A stretch of DNA of 64,000 nt, from assembly GCF_031656215.1 (NCBI RefSeq), contig NZ_CP134228.1, positions 1,879,001 through 1,943,000 of the forward strand, given 5' to 3'. The notes beneath the pieces are model-generated. The model searched no databases, was not told where the DNA came from, and worked only from the letters and a program-made list of their open reading frames with translations. Of this stretch, positions 16,721-25,832 are shown one piece after another. Source of the DNA: Mesorhizobium koreense. GTDB lineage: Bacteria; Pseudomonadota; Alphaproteobacteria; Rhizobiales; Rhizobiaceae. Every line of letters begins with the position of its first letter. The first letter of the stretch is position 1. The position numbers and the translations under genes are program-made.

Positions 16721-18676
16721 ATGACGGCTGCGCGACAGGCGTGGCTTGCTGCGTGGAGAGATGCGTTGACGGGTTCGGTTCAAAATCACCCGGTTTCTGA
16801 ATCTTCGTCGGTTCGCGAGGGCACGCCAGCCGCGCGGCGTTGGCCTTTGCTGCGGACGGCGGGCTCGGTGCTGGTCACCGTCGTTCTTGCGTCCGCTCTC
16901 GTCTTTCTGGTCGAACTTATCGTGCGCGGCTCGTTTGCCGAGACGGTGCAGTTTTTCTCGACCGTCGAAATGCCGGGCTGGTCGACGATCCTTCTCTTCG
17001 CGCTGTTTCTGATCGCGCTTGATGCGATACTGGGGCGAGCGCATCAGGCAGTGATCATCGTTGGGCCGATCGTACTTGCCTTGGCCTTCATCAGCCATGA
17101 GAAGGCGCGCTATCTCGGCGATCCGCTCTATCCGGCCGATATCCTCTATGCGCGGCAGATTCTCGATCTCCTGCCGCTGCTCGCACGCGAGCGGCCGTGG
17201 ACGATGGTGGCGGTGGTTGCCGGCGCGGTCGGCGGTGTCGCCCTTTTGATCGCGGCGCTGATGCTGTGGCGTCGGAAGGCGCCGATCGCCTGGCGCGGGC
17301 GTATCCTGCGGCTTGCCGTGGCGTTGCCGGTGCTCGCCTCCTTCGCATCGGTCATGGATTATTCCACTTTCTCGTGGGTGCGCGACCGACTGAGCATCAG
17401 CCCCATCATGTGGGACCAGAAGGAGAACTATTCGCATAACGGCTTTGCCGCCGCCTTCATCCTCAACGTGCCGATGGCCGATGTCGCCAAGCCGAAGGGC
17501 TACTCGAAAAAGGCAATCGAAAGCCTCGCGGCAGGCCCGGCCATCTCCGTGCCGTCCGATGCGCCAGACATCATCATCGTCATGAACGAATCATTCTGGG
17601 ATGCGACCCGGCTGCCCAACACCAAGATAACGCCCGACCCGATCCCGACAGTGCGCGCCAATCTTTCGGGCGAGATGTTCTCGCCGGAGTTCGGCGGTAC
17701 TACCGCGAATATCGAATTCGAGGCGCTGACGGGCTTTTCGAATGCCTTCCTGCCGTATGGCAGTATCCCCTATCAGCAATATATGCGTCGGCCGATGCCG
17801 TCGCTCGCGTCCTTCCTCGGCTCGCAGGGCTATGTGACGCGCGCGCTGCATCCGTTCGCGAAGTGGTTCTGGAACCGCGGGACGACCTACAAGGATTTCG
17901 GCTTCGACAGCTTCATGTCGGAGGAGAACCTGCCGCCGCTCGACACACATGGCCCGCTCGTCTCCGACAAGGCCCTTTTCAACGAGATCATCCGTGAGGC
18001 CGACCAGCAGAAAAGGCCCTTCTTCTTCTTTGCCGTCACGCTGCAGAATCATGGTCCGTACGAGCCGTTCCGCTACACAGACCCGACAATCGATGTCGAG
18101 ACGACGGCTGACGACGCCTCCAAGCAATCGATCCTGAGCTACGCCCAGGGCACGGCGGACGGCGATAAGGCGCTGGCGAGTCTGATGGACTGGGCCAAGC
18201 ACCGCAAGCGGCACACGATCCTCGTCATGTTCGGCGACCATCTGCCGCCGCTCGGCCCCGCCTATGTCGCGACCGGCTTCCTGAAAGACAATGTCGCACC
18301 ACGCAGCGGCCCTGTCGACAAGATGAAGATGGACCACGAAACGCCGCTCGTCATCTGGTCGAATCGTTCCGGTTCGGTCCGCGATGTCGGCACGATCAGC
18401 CCCTCGCTCATCCCGCTCTATGTTCTCAAGCTCGCCGGGATCGAGCATCCTTATTACACCGGCTTCCTCAGCCAGGTGCGCGATCGCTATCCGGTGGTCT
18501 ATCGGCAGATGCTGATCGGCGCGGATGGCAACGCCGTGGACAATTGGCAGAAAAAGGAGCCGGCTGACCCGGTGTTGCGTGATTTTCGCCTGATCCAGTA
18601 CGATCAGATGTTCGGCAAGGAATATGCCTCGCCGAAATTCTTCCCGGCCATGCAGGCATCGAAGCCGGGAAGCTGA
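16721..18676 (+). CDS. LtaS-like phosphoglycerol transferase / membrane sulfatase-fold protein
   Basis: A 651-residue protein with four or five N-terminal membrane helices (residues 45-215) and a periplasmic alkaline-phosphatase-fold domain. All key LtaS residues are visible: Glu in IIVMNESFWDATRLP, the Thr nucleophile in EFGGTTANIEFEALTG, Trp/Arg in KWFWNRGTTYKDFGFDSF, and Asp-His in LVMFGDHLPPLG. In Gram-negative rhizobia relatives of this fold (CgmB, OpgB) add phosphoglycerol to periplasmic glucans, which is the likeliest role. TTG 16706 is an alternative start; GGATG lies eight bases before ATG 16721. It stands alone, with no glucan synthase nearby. Confidence 0.85.
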   Translation: MTAARQAWLAAWRDALTGSVQNHPVSESSSVREGTPAARRWPLLRTAGSVLVTVVLASALVFLVELIVRGSFAETVQFFSTVEMPGWSTILLFALFLIALDAILGRAHQAVIIVGPIVLALAFISHEKARYLGDPLYPADILYARQILDLLPLLARERPWTMVAVVAGAVGGVALLIAALMLWRRKAPIAWRGRILRLAVALPVLASFASVMDYSTFSWVRDRLSISPIMWDQKENYSHNGFAAAFILNVPMADVAKPKGYSKKAIESLAAGPAISVPSDAPDIIIVMNESFWDATRLPNTKITPDPIPTVRANLSGEMFSPEFGGTTANIEFEALTGFSNAFLPYGSIPYQQYMRRPMPSLASFLGSQGYVTRALHPFAKWFWNRGTTYKDFGFDSFMSEENLPPLDTHGPLVSDKALFNEIIREADQQKRPFFFFAVTLQNHGPYEPFRYTDPTIDVETTADDASKQSILSYAQGTADGDKALASLMDWAKHRKRHTILVMFGDHLPPLGPAYVATGFLKDNVAPRSGPVDKMKMDHETPLVIWSNRSGSVRDVGTISPSLIPLYVLKLAGIEHPYYTGFLSQVRDRYPVVYRQMLIGADGNAVDNWQKKEPADPVLRDFRLIQYDQMFGKEYASPKFFPAMQASKPGS

Positions 18677-18874
18677 CGGAAGTGCCGTAATTTTCATGCG
18701 GGTAAGGCGGTTTCAGCGCAGCAATATTTCTGCCTGCGTGCGCTCGGTGTTGCTTCCTGTCGCCATCTTCGCTGGGGCACGATTTCGTTTGACGTGGTAA
18801 GAAAGCGGCGAAACACTATCTCCTGATCCGTTACAGAGTCCGCCGAACGAGCGCGGAACCGGAAGGAATGGCAG

Positions 18875-21800
18875 ATGACGCTGCATCAGGTCGCGCTCGA
18901 CGACAAATACGATCTTTCCAAGGAGCGGATATTCATCTCCGGCTCGCAGGCGATCGTGCGCATGCTTCTCATGCAGCGCGAGCGCGACCGCCGCGACGGG
19001 CTGAATACTGCCGGCTTCATCTCGGGTTATCGCGGCTCTCCGTTGGGAGGGCTGGACCAGCAACTCTGGAAGGCAAAGAAGCAACTGTCGGCTTCCGACA
19101 TCGTCTTCCAGCCCGGTCTCAACGAGGAACTGGCGGCGACCGCCGCATGGGGCTCGCAGCAGACTGAACTTCTCGGCGAAGGCAAATATGACGGGGTCTT
19201 CGCCCTCTGGTACGGCAAGGGCCCGGGCGTCGATCGTTCCGGCGATGTGTTCCGCCACGCCAATCTCGCCGGCACGTCTCCGCATGGCGGCGTGCTTGCA
19301 CTGATGGGCGACGACCACACGGCCGAATCCTCCACCACTGCGCATTCGAGCGAATTCGCGTTCGTCGATGCGATGATCCCGATCTTCAACCCGGCCGGGG
19401 TTCAGGAGATGGTCGATTACGGCATCTACGGTTACGCGCTTTCACGTTTCGCCGGCATGTGGGCGGCGATGAAATGCGTCAAGGACAATATTGAATCGAC
19501 CGCCTCGGTCGATGTTTCACTCGACCGGCTCGCCATTACCCTGCCAGAGATCGAAATGCCGCACGGCGGACTCTCTATCCGCCATGAGATCGACATGCTC
19601 GGTCAGGAAGAGCGGCTGCACGAGCACAAGCGACGGGCGGCGGCCGCCTTCATCCGCGCCAACAACCTGAACCGGATCGTCTATTCCGGCGGGCGCGATC
19701 CCAAGCTCGGCATCATCACGGTGGGAAAAAGCTATCTCGACGTGCGCCAGGCGCTTGACGATATCGGTATCGACGAGGCGCGCGCCAACGAACTCGGCAT
19801 CCGTCTCTTCAAGGTCGCCTGCCCGTGGCCGCTCGATTTCGAGCATATCGGCGAATTCGTCAAGGGCCTCGAAACGGTGATGGTGGTCGAGGAGAAGCGG
19901 TCGCTGATCGAGGTGCAGTTGCGCGAAAGCCTGTACGGCACGGCGATGCAGCCGGTCATCGTCGGCAAGAAGGACGAGCGCGGCGACTGGCTCTTCCCGG
20001 CCAAGGGGGCGCTCGATCCGAACGAGGTCGCCATTGCCATCGGCGAGCGCGTGCTCAAGATCATCGGGCCTTCGGAAGAGATCGCGGCCCGCGTCGACCG
20101 CATGCGGCAGTTCCAGGCGATGCTCGCCGACACGACGGACGTGGCGACGCGCACGCCCTATTTCTGTTCAGGGTGCCCGCACAATTCCTCGACCAAGGTG
20201 CCGGAAGGCTCGCTCGCGTCAGCGGGTATCGGCTGCCATTTCATGTCGCTTTGGATGGACCGCTCCACCGTCGGCTTCACGGCGATGGGCGGAGAGGGCG
20301 CGCAATGGATCGGCCAGGCGCCTTTCTCCAAGCGCGACCACATCTTCCAGAACCTCGGCGACGGCACCTACAACCATTCCGGAATGCTGGCGCTGCGCTT
20401 CGCGCTCGCTTCGGACGCCAACATCACCTACAAGATCCTTTACAACGACGCCGTGGCCATGACCGGCGGACAGCCGCATGAGGGCGGCCTTTCCGTCGAT
20501 GCGATCGCCCGGCAGGTGCGCGCCGAGGGCGTGCAGCGCGTCGCAATCGTGACTGACGAGCCGGAAAAATATGCCGGCAAAGCCGATTTCCCCGTGGGCG
20601 CGACGATCAGCCATCGCGACGATCTGGATGCCGTTCAGCGCGAGTTGCGTGAGGTACCGGGCGTCTCGGTGCTGCTCTATGACCAGACCTGCGCGGCGGA
20701 GAAGCGCCGCCGCCGCAAGCGCGGCACGTTCCCCGATCCGGACAAGCGGGTCGTTATCAACGAACTGGTCTGCGAGGGCTGCGGCGATTGCGGCATCGCC
20801 TCCAATTGCGTCTCCGTGCAGCCGCTGGAAACCGAGTTCGGCCGCAAGCGGCGGATCGACCAGTCGAGTTGCAACAAGGACTTCTCCTGCGTCAATGGCT
20901 TCTGCCCGTCCTTCGTGACGGTGCATGGCGCGCGCATCCGCAAGGCGGAGGGCGCGGCCGGCCGGCACGATCCGCTGGAAGGCGTGCCGGAGCCCGAGCT
21001 TGCACCGCTCGGAGGCGGATGGTCGGCGATCGTGGACGGCATCGGCGGGACGGGCGTCGTCACCGTCGGCGCCATCCTCGGCATGGCCGCCCATCTGGAA
21101 GACAAGGGCTGCGGCATGATCGACATGGCCGGCCTCGCGCAAAAGGGTGGCGCCGTCTACAGCCACATCCAGGTGGCAAGGTCTCCGGCCGACATCCACG
21201 CCATCCGTGTATCCGCCGGCAAGGCGGACCTGATCCTTGGCTGCGATCTTGTCGTATCGGGTGCCAAGAAGGTGCTGGCGGCGGCCCGCGAGGGGCATAC
21301 GATCTTCGTCGCCAATACCGCCGAAGTGATGCCGGGCGACTTTGCCCGCTCGACCGATTTCTCGCTGCCGACCGAGCGGCTGAAGAAGGCGATCAGGACG
21401 GCGGCGGGCGAGGAGCATGCGCATTTCTTCGACGCGACGCGCACCGCGACCGTCCTGTTCGGCAATTCGCTCGGCGCCAACATGTTCATGCTCGGCTTCG
21501 CTTATCAGCATGGCGGACTGCCGCTTTCTGCGGAGGCGATCGAGCGCGCCATCGAGCTCAACGGGCAGGCGGTGGCTATGAACGTCTCGGCCTTCCGCTG
21601 GGGCCGGCGCGCGGCGCACGATCCGGATTTCGTCCGTGGCATGGTCGAGAAGGCACGCGGCGGAGCGTCCGATCGCAAATTCGCCGAAGGGCTCGACGAG
21701 ATCGTCCAGAAGCGCGCCGCGTTCCTGACTTCCTATCAGGACAAGGCTTATGCGGAGCGCTACCGCAAGCGCTTAGCCGCGATCCGCTCGGCCGAGGAGA

Positions 21801-22354
21801 AGGCCGTGCCAGGCTCGACCGTTGTGGCCGAGGCGGTGGCGCGCAACCTCTTCAAACTGATGGCGGTCAAGGACGAGTACGAAGTTGCCCGGCTCTATAC
21901 GGACGGCTCGTTCCGGAAGCAGCTTGCCGCCGAGTTCGAGCATTACGACAAGCTCGAATTCCACCTCGCGCCTCCGATCCTCAATCGGCGTGGTGCGGAC
22001 GGCCGCTTGCGCAAGTCGAAATTCGGCCCGTGGATGATGAAGGCGTTCGGCGTGCTTGCCTCGCTGAAAGGGCTGCGCGGCACAGTGTTCGACATCTTCG
22101 GCTATTCGGAAGAGCGGCATATGGAGAAGCGTCTGCTTGCCGAGTACGAGAGCGATTTGGACCGTATCGCCGCGACGCTTTCGGCGGAGCGGATCCAGGC
22201 CGCCGTGGCGCTCGCCTCGGTGCCGTCGCTGATCCGCGGCTTCGGCCACGTGAAGGCGGCCAATGCGGCCAAGGCCGAGGGGGAGCGCAAGCGCCTTACG
22301 TCCCGATTTTTGCACGGTTCTGAAGCATCCGAGGTGCTGCAAGCCGCTGAATGA
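18875..22354 (+). CDS. Fused indolepyruvate ferredoxin oxidoreductase (copy 1)
   Basis: A 1159-residue thiamine-diphosphate enzyme that oxidatively decarboxylates aryl pyruvates to aryl-acetyl-CoA. The alpha-chain N-terminus is at residues 20-350 (GFISGYRGSPLGGLDQQLW), and the TPP domain starts near 428 (PYFCSGCPHNSSTK through YNDAVAMTGGQP). A cysteine-rich region at 628-690 (CEGCGDC, then SCNKDFSCVNGFC) is likely to hold an iron-sulfur cluster. The gamma-like domain from 722 has GIGGTGVVTVGA and GLAQKGGAVYSHIQ. IorA and IorB are joined in one chain, as in aerobic proteobacteria. AAGGAATGGCAG precedes the ATG. It has no aminotransferase beside it, unlike copy 2 at 54920. Confidence 0.92.
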   Translation: MTLHQVALDDKYDLSKERIFISGSQAIVRMLLMQRERDRRDGLNTAGFISGYRGSPLGGLDQQLWKAKKQLSASDIVFQPGLNEELAATAAWGSQQTELLGEGKYDGVFALWYGKGPGVDRSGDVFRHANLAGTSPHGGVLALMGDDHTAESSTTAHSSEFAFVDAMIPIFNPAGVQEMVDYGIYGYALSRFAGMWAAMKCVKDNIESTASVDVSLDRLAITLPEIEMPHGGLSIRHEIDMLGQEERLHEHKRRAAAAFIRANNLNRIVYSGGRDPKLGIITVGKSYLDVRQALDDIGIDEARANELGIRLFKVACPWPLDFEHIGEFVKGLETVMVVEEKRSLIEVQLRESLYGTAMQPVIVGKKDERGDWLFPAKGALDPNEVAIAIGERVLKIIGPSEEIAARVDRMRQFQAMLADTTDVATRTPYFCSGCPHNSSTKVPEGSLASAGIGCHFMSLWMDRSTVGFTAMGGEGAQWIGQAPFSKRDHIFQNLGDGTYNHSGMLALRFALASDANITYKILYNDAVAMTGGQPHEGGLSVDAIARQVRAEGVQRVAIVTDEPEKYAGKADFPVGATISHRDDLDAVQRELREVPGVSVLLYDQTCAAEKRRRRKRGTFPDPDKRVVINELVCEGCGDCGIASNCVSVQPLETEFGRKRRIDQSSCNKDFSCVNGFCPSFVTVHGARIRKAEGAAGRHDPLEGVPEPELAPLGGGWSAIVDGIGGTGVVTVGAILGMAAHLEDKGCGMIDMAGLAQKGGAVYSHIQVARSPADIHAIRVSAGKADLILGCDLVVSGAKKVLAAAREGHTIFVANTAEVMPGDFARSTDFSLPTERLKKAIRTAAGEEHAHFFDATRTATVLFGNSLGANMFMLGFAYQHGGLPLSAEAIERAIELNGQAVAMNVSAFRWGRRAAHDPDFVRGMVEKARGGASDRKFAEGLDEIVQKRAAFLTSYQDKAYAERYRKRLAAIRSAEEKAVPGSTVVAEAVARNLFKLMAVKDEYEVARLYTDGSFRKQLAAEFEHYDKLEFHLAPPILNRRGADGRLRKSKFGPWMMKAFGVLASLKGLRGTVFDIFGYSEERHMEKRLLAEYESDLDRIAATLSAERIQAAVALASVPSLIRGFGHVKAANAAKAEGERKRLTSRFLHGSEASEVLQAAE

Positions 22355-22449
22355 TAAGGGCTTTTCGGCTTCTCCCTGCTTGGCGCTACATAAGCGATTT
22401 ATTAAGGGGGGTGTGCCATTATCTGCCGTCAGCCGGCGGACTCCTATCA

Positions 22450-24762
22450 ATGAAGCGAACAAAACCGGGAAACATCCCTGCCGATGTCTACATCCAGTTT
22501 GTTCGCTCGTTGTTTAACAGCGTCCATACTGTTCTTTCCGGCGCCTGTATCCACGCATTCCTTGCTTTTCTGACTTTCTGGAAAAGCGGCTATCCAATCT
22601 ACGCCGAAATGGCGATCCTGCTCTTGATCGTCGGCATCTGGCGTTACGTCGGAATGCTGAAATTCTATCGCTCGGAACAGATCATCGACGAGAGCGATGC
22701 GCAACGGTGGGAAAAACACTATATTTTTCGGGGAAGCGCTCAGGCGTTTTCCCTTGGACTATTTTGCTTCGTTGCTTTTTTTGTAGCGAGAGATCATTTC
22801 GCTGAAATAGTTGCTGTGTGCCTGACATTCGGTTCCATCGTCACGGTGGCGGGGCGCAATTATGGCTCACCGCGAATGGTGGCGATATTTTCCGCGTGCT
22901 TTCTGACTCCGTATGGTCTTGGGCTCGTTCTGCGCGGGGATATCGCCCATATCCTGCTCGGGATAATGACCATTCCATTTTTCCTGATCATCAGGAGCAC
23001 TGCCAGTCAAATTCGTGAAGTCTTGTTCTCGGCGGTTATCGGCCATCGGACTGCCAAGCAACTGGCCCAGAGATTCGACCGCGCATTGAACACCATGCCG
23101 CACGGCCTGATCATGCTGAACCCCGAGGGACAGGTGGCCGTGGCCAATTCAGAAGCCGCGCATTTGATGCTCACGGCTTCCCCTGACAGGTTGCTTGGCC
23201 GTTCGCTGAAATCGCTCATGGCGCGGGGTGTCGCGGCGGGGCTTCTCAGCCGCAAGGATGCGCAATTCGCGGAGACTCAGCTCACGCGGGCGCTTCACGA
23301 AGGCCGCGACCGCAAGCTGCTGCTCAGTTTCCGGAACGGTCGCCATTTCGAGTTCTCCACACGCGAAGGCCGTGACGAACTTGGCGTCATAACATTCGAG
23401 GATGTGACGGCTCGGGTCGAGGCGGAGGAACGCGTTCGCTTCATGGCTCGCTACGACAATCTTACCGGGCTTGCCAATCGGGCCTATTTCAACGAACAGG
23501 TGATGGAGGCGATGGCGAGCGGCGGCCGCGACCGGCTATGCGGCCTCGCCGTCTTCGATCTCGACGATTTCAAGAGCATCAACGATACGCTCGGGCACCC
23601 GGTGGGGGACGGGCTGATCTATGCCGTTGCCGAGAGGCTCGCCTCTTTTGCGAGCGAGGATGCCAAGGTCAGCCGCTTCGGTGGCGACGAGTTCATGATC
23701 TTCTTCGATCGTATCGCCGACGAGGCGGATTTCAAGCGAAACCTCGATACCATTTTCCAGGGCCTGCAAGGCGAAGTCGACGTCGCCGGGCATTGCCTGC
23801 GCATCCAGTGCAGCGCCGGCGCTGTCCTGGACATGGTCGGCGAGACCGATGTCGACAGCATGATCGTCAAGGCCGACCTCGCGCTCTACAAGGCAAAGGA
23901 CCAGGGCAAGGACAGCTGGAGGCTTTTCGAGACCGCAATGGATGCGGCGTTCCGCAATCGCCAGATCATGAAAGCCGATCTGCGCAGCGCCGTCGAGGCG
24001 CGGGAACTGAGAGTGGTCTATCAGCCGATCGTGGCAATGGATACGATGCGGATCGCAAGCTGCGAGGCGCTTTGCCGGTGGGATCACCCGCAGCTCGGCC
24101 CGATCTCGCCGGCGATCTTCATCCCTCTCGCCGAAGAGATGGGGATCATCTCGGAAATATCGAGCTTCATGCTGGCGGCGGCCTGCGCCGAATGTGCCAA
24201 GTGGCCGGACCCCATAACGGTCTGCATCAATCTGTCGGCCAAGGATTTCCGCGATCACGGCATTGTCGAAAAGGTCCGCGACGCGCTGGCCGCATCGGGT
24301 CTGGCGCCGCGGCGGCTCGAGATCGAGGTCACCGAGACGGCGCTTCTGGACGACAAGTCGCTCACGCGCGAGTATCTGGGCGAACTCAAGGCGCTTGGCG
24401 TCAGGATCGCTCTCGACGATTTCGGCACCGGCTATTCGAGCCTCAGCTATCTGCACACGCTGCCGCTGGACAAGGTCAAGATCGACCGCAGCTTCCTCAT
24501 GGATGTGGTGCGCAACGAGCGTTCGCTGCAATTGCTGCGAGGGATCGCCGATCTGTCGCGTTCGCTCGGACTCGTCGTCACGATGGAAGGCGTGGAAACC
24601 TTCGAGCAATTGAAGGTGCTTGCACTGAACGTAAAGCCGGACCTGGTGCAGGGCTTCCTTTTCGGCTCGGCACTCACCGCTTCCGGCATCGAGACGATGT
24701 CCAGCACCGTATGGCCGTTCGGCAGCGAAATCGAGAACGTCCGCAGATCCTCCCGGCGCTGA
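22450..24762 (+). CDS. Membrane-bound GGDEF-EAL cyclic-di-GMP protein with PAS-like domain
   Basis: A 770-residue protein. Residues 15-205 hold about six membrane helices, 230-325 a PAS-like region (ALNTMPHGLIMLNPEGQV), 340-500 a GGDEF domain with intact RFGGDEFMIF, and 515-760 an EAL domain. EAL residues are present: CEALCRW, the Asn in CINLSAKDF, EVTET, DDFGTGYSSLSYL, KIDRSF and EGVET. Both cyclase and phosphodiesterase activity are therefore possible; no clear RxxD inhibitory site precedes GGDEF. ATG 22450 begins the first hydrophilic stretch; the frame extends upstream without support. The N-terminal third is more AT-rich than its neighbours. CtrA-type boxes and the FeeM-like gene follow. 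Confidence 0.92.
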   Translation: MKRTKPGNIPADVYIQFVRSLFNSVHTVLSGACIHAFLAFLTFWKSGYPIYAEMAILLLIVGIWRYVGMLKFYRSEQIIDESDAQRWEKHYIFRGSAQAFSLGLFCFVAFFVARDHFAEIVAVCLTFGSIVTVAGRNYGSPRMVAIFSACFLTPYGLGLVLRGDIAHILLGIMTIPFFLIIRSTASQIREVLFSAVIGHRTAKQLAQRFDRALNTMPHGLIMLNPEGQVAVANSEAAHLMLTASPDRLLGRSLKSLMARGVAAGLLSRKDAQFAETQLTRALHEGRDRKLLLSFRNGRHFEFSTREGRDELGVITFEDVTARVEAEERVRFMARYDNLTGLANRAYFNEQVMEAMASGGRDRLCGLAVFDLDDFKSINDTLGHPVGDGLIYAVAERLASFASEDAKVSRFGGDEFMIFFDRIADEADFKRNLDTIFQGLQGEVDVAGHCLRIQCSAGAVLDMVGETDVDSMIVKADLALYKAKDQGKDSWRLFETAMDAAFRNRQIMKADLRSAVEARELRVVYQPIVAMDTMRIASCEALCRWDHPQLGPISPAIFIPLAEEMGIISEISSFMLAAACAECAKWPDPITVCINLSAKDFRDHGIVEKVRDALAASGLAPRRLEIEVTETALLDDKSLTREYLGELKALGVRIALDDFGTGYSSLSYLHTLPLDKVKIDRSFLMDVVRNERSLQLLRGIADLSRSLGLVVTMEGVETFEQLKVLALNVKPDLVQGFLFGSALTASGIETMSSTVWPFGSEIENVRRSSRR

Positions 24763-24770
24763 AGCCAAAA

Positions 24771-24866
24771 ATGCGCCGCGATCTTTGTGACCGGCTCACG
24801 CGCTTCAGCGTGTGATTTCGCGCATAGCCTTATCCCGAAACCGGCCTTCACCTTCGGGGCATTGCC
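24771..24866. repeat. Rhizobiales interspersed repeat of about 100 bp, diverged copy
   Basis: This stretch resembles 40104-40211: both share CGCGATCTTT, GCGCTTCAGC and TTATCCCGAAACCGG in the same order. It follows the GGDEF-EAL stop codon. Copies of this element are scattered through many Rhizobiales genomes; here there are three. It is more degraded than the copy at 40.1 kb. Confidence 0.7.
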
Positions 24867-24887
24867 TTCATCGGGAGAGAGCCGATC

Positions 24888-24919
24888 TTAACGATCCGTT
24901 AAGGTTAACATACCGTAAA
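24888..24919. promoter_or_regulatory. Tandem CtrA-type boxes upstream of the FeeM-like gene
   Basis: TTAA-N7-TTAA occurs exactly at 24888-24902 and is also a TTAACG/CGTTAA inverted repeat. A second near-match, TTAA-N7-TAAA, follows at 24905-24919. They lie 77-108 bases before the inferred TTG start at 24996. CtrA is the master cell-cycle and motility regulator of alphaproteobacteria, so control of the following gene by CtrA is a reasonable inference from the motif. Confidence 0.55.
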
Positions 24920-24995
24920 TTCTTTGGTTTTTATTTTCAACTTTCCTGTGGTTAAGGATGGGTTTACGCTTTCCACGGTGGTAGAGGAGGCGGTG

Positions 24996-25775
24996 TTGGA
25001 CACTCATTCTGTCGAAGAAAGTGTGGGGAAGCGCGGGGGTGTAGAGTTTGACGATCCCGGTATGAACGCTTTCTCCAGAATTGTCCTGCAATTGATGGAG
25101 CATATCGAATACAGGATTTGCCGAAGCGGGGAAGATCTGGAAAGCATATTCCGTCTCCGCTACGATTCTTACCTGTCGGTCGGCATGATCAAGGCGGATG
25201 CCAAGCGCATCGTCGAAGATGAATTCGACTACAGCGCGAATGTATTCAACTACGGCGTCTATTATGACGGCCATCTGGTCAGCACGGTCAGGCTCCATCA
25301 TGTGACCGGCGAGGTACCTGTCTCGCCGAGCGTCAAGGTGTTCGGCGATGTGCTCGAGCCCCGTATCGCCAATGGTGCATCCTATGTCGATCCCAGCCGC
25401 TTCGCGGCCGACAAGGATTGGTCGGCGGAACTCAGGGTCCTGCCTTACATCACGTTGCGGCTTGCGTTGATCGCCTGCCACCATTTCAAGCCGACCGCCT
25501 GCCTGACAGCGATAAAAGAGGAGCATGCGGCCTTCTACAGGCGCGTATTCATCGCCGAGCCGATCGTGAGAGGGCGCATCTATCCGGGCCTGACGACGCC
25601 GGTGGATCTTTGGCAGGCTCCGTGCCCGATGTCGCCGGATCAGGGCGCGCGGCGCTTCGCCTTCTTCCGGTCCACGGCGCTCGAGAGGCGGTTGCTGTTC
25701 AGCCCGCCGGAAGATGACCGCTCCGCGTCGCTGACGATCCTGCCGAGCGCGAAGTATATCCGACACGCCGCATAA
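24996..25775 (+). CDS. FeeM-like N-acyl amino acid synthase (GNAT/LuxI-related fold)
   Basis: A 259-residue protein resembling the FeeM catalytic domain, which joins a fatty acyl group from acyl-ACP to an amino acid and is structurally related to LuxI-type signal synthases. Landmarks are IFRLRYDSYLSVGM near residue 50 (the R-x-x-x-Y element), GHLVSTVRLHHV near 90, and YVDPSRFAADKD near 130. The open frame starts at 24924, but AGAGGAGG at 24983-24990 is five bases from TTG 24996, which I take as the start (GTG 24993 is too close). The product is inferred from fold similarity. Upstream CtrA boxes and a following Crp/Fnr gene suggest regulated signalling or lipid production. Confidence 0.68.
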   Translation: MDTHSVEESVGKRGGVEFDDPGMNAFSRIVLQLMEHIEYRICRSGEDLESIFRLRYDSYLSVGMIKADAKRIVEDEFDYSANVFNYGVYYDGHLVSTVRLHHVTGEVPVSPSVKVFGDVLEPRIANGASYVDPSRFAADKDWSAELRVLPYITLRLALIACHHFKPTACLTAIKEEHAAFYRRVFIAEPIVRGRIYPGLTTPVDLWQAPCPMSPDQGARRFAFFRSTALERRLLFSPPEDDRSASLTILPSAKYIRHAA

Positions 25776-25832
25776 CGGTCCGCTCGCGCCGCGCTTGCAG
25801 CAGGCGCCATTCGAGAGGTAAACCGTACACAT

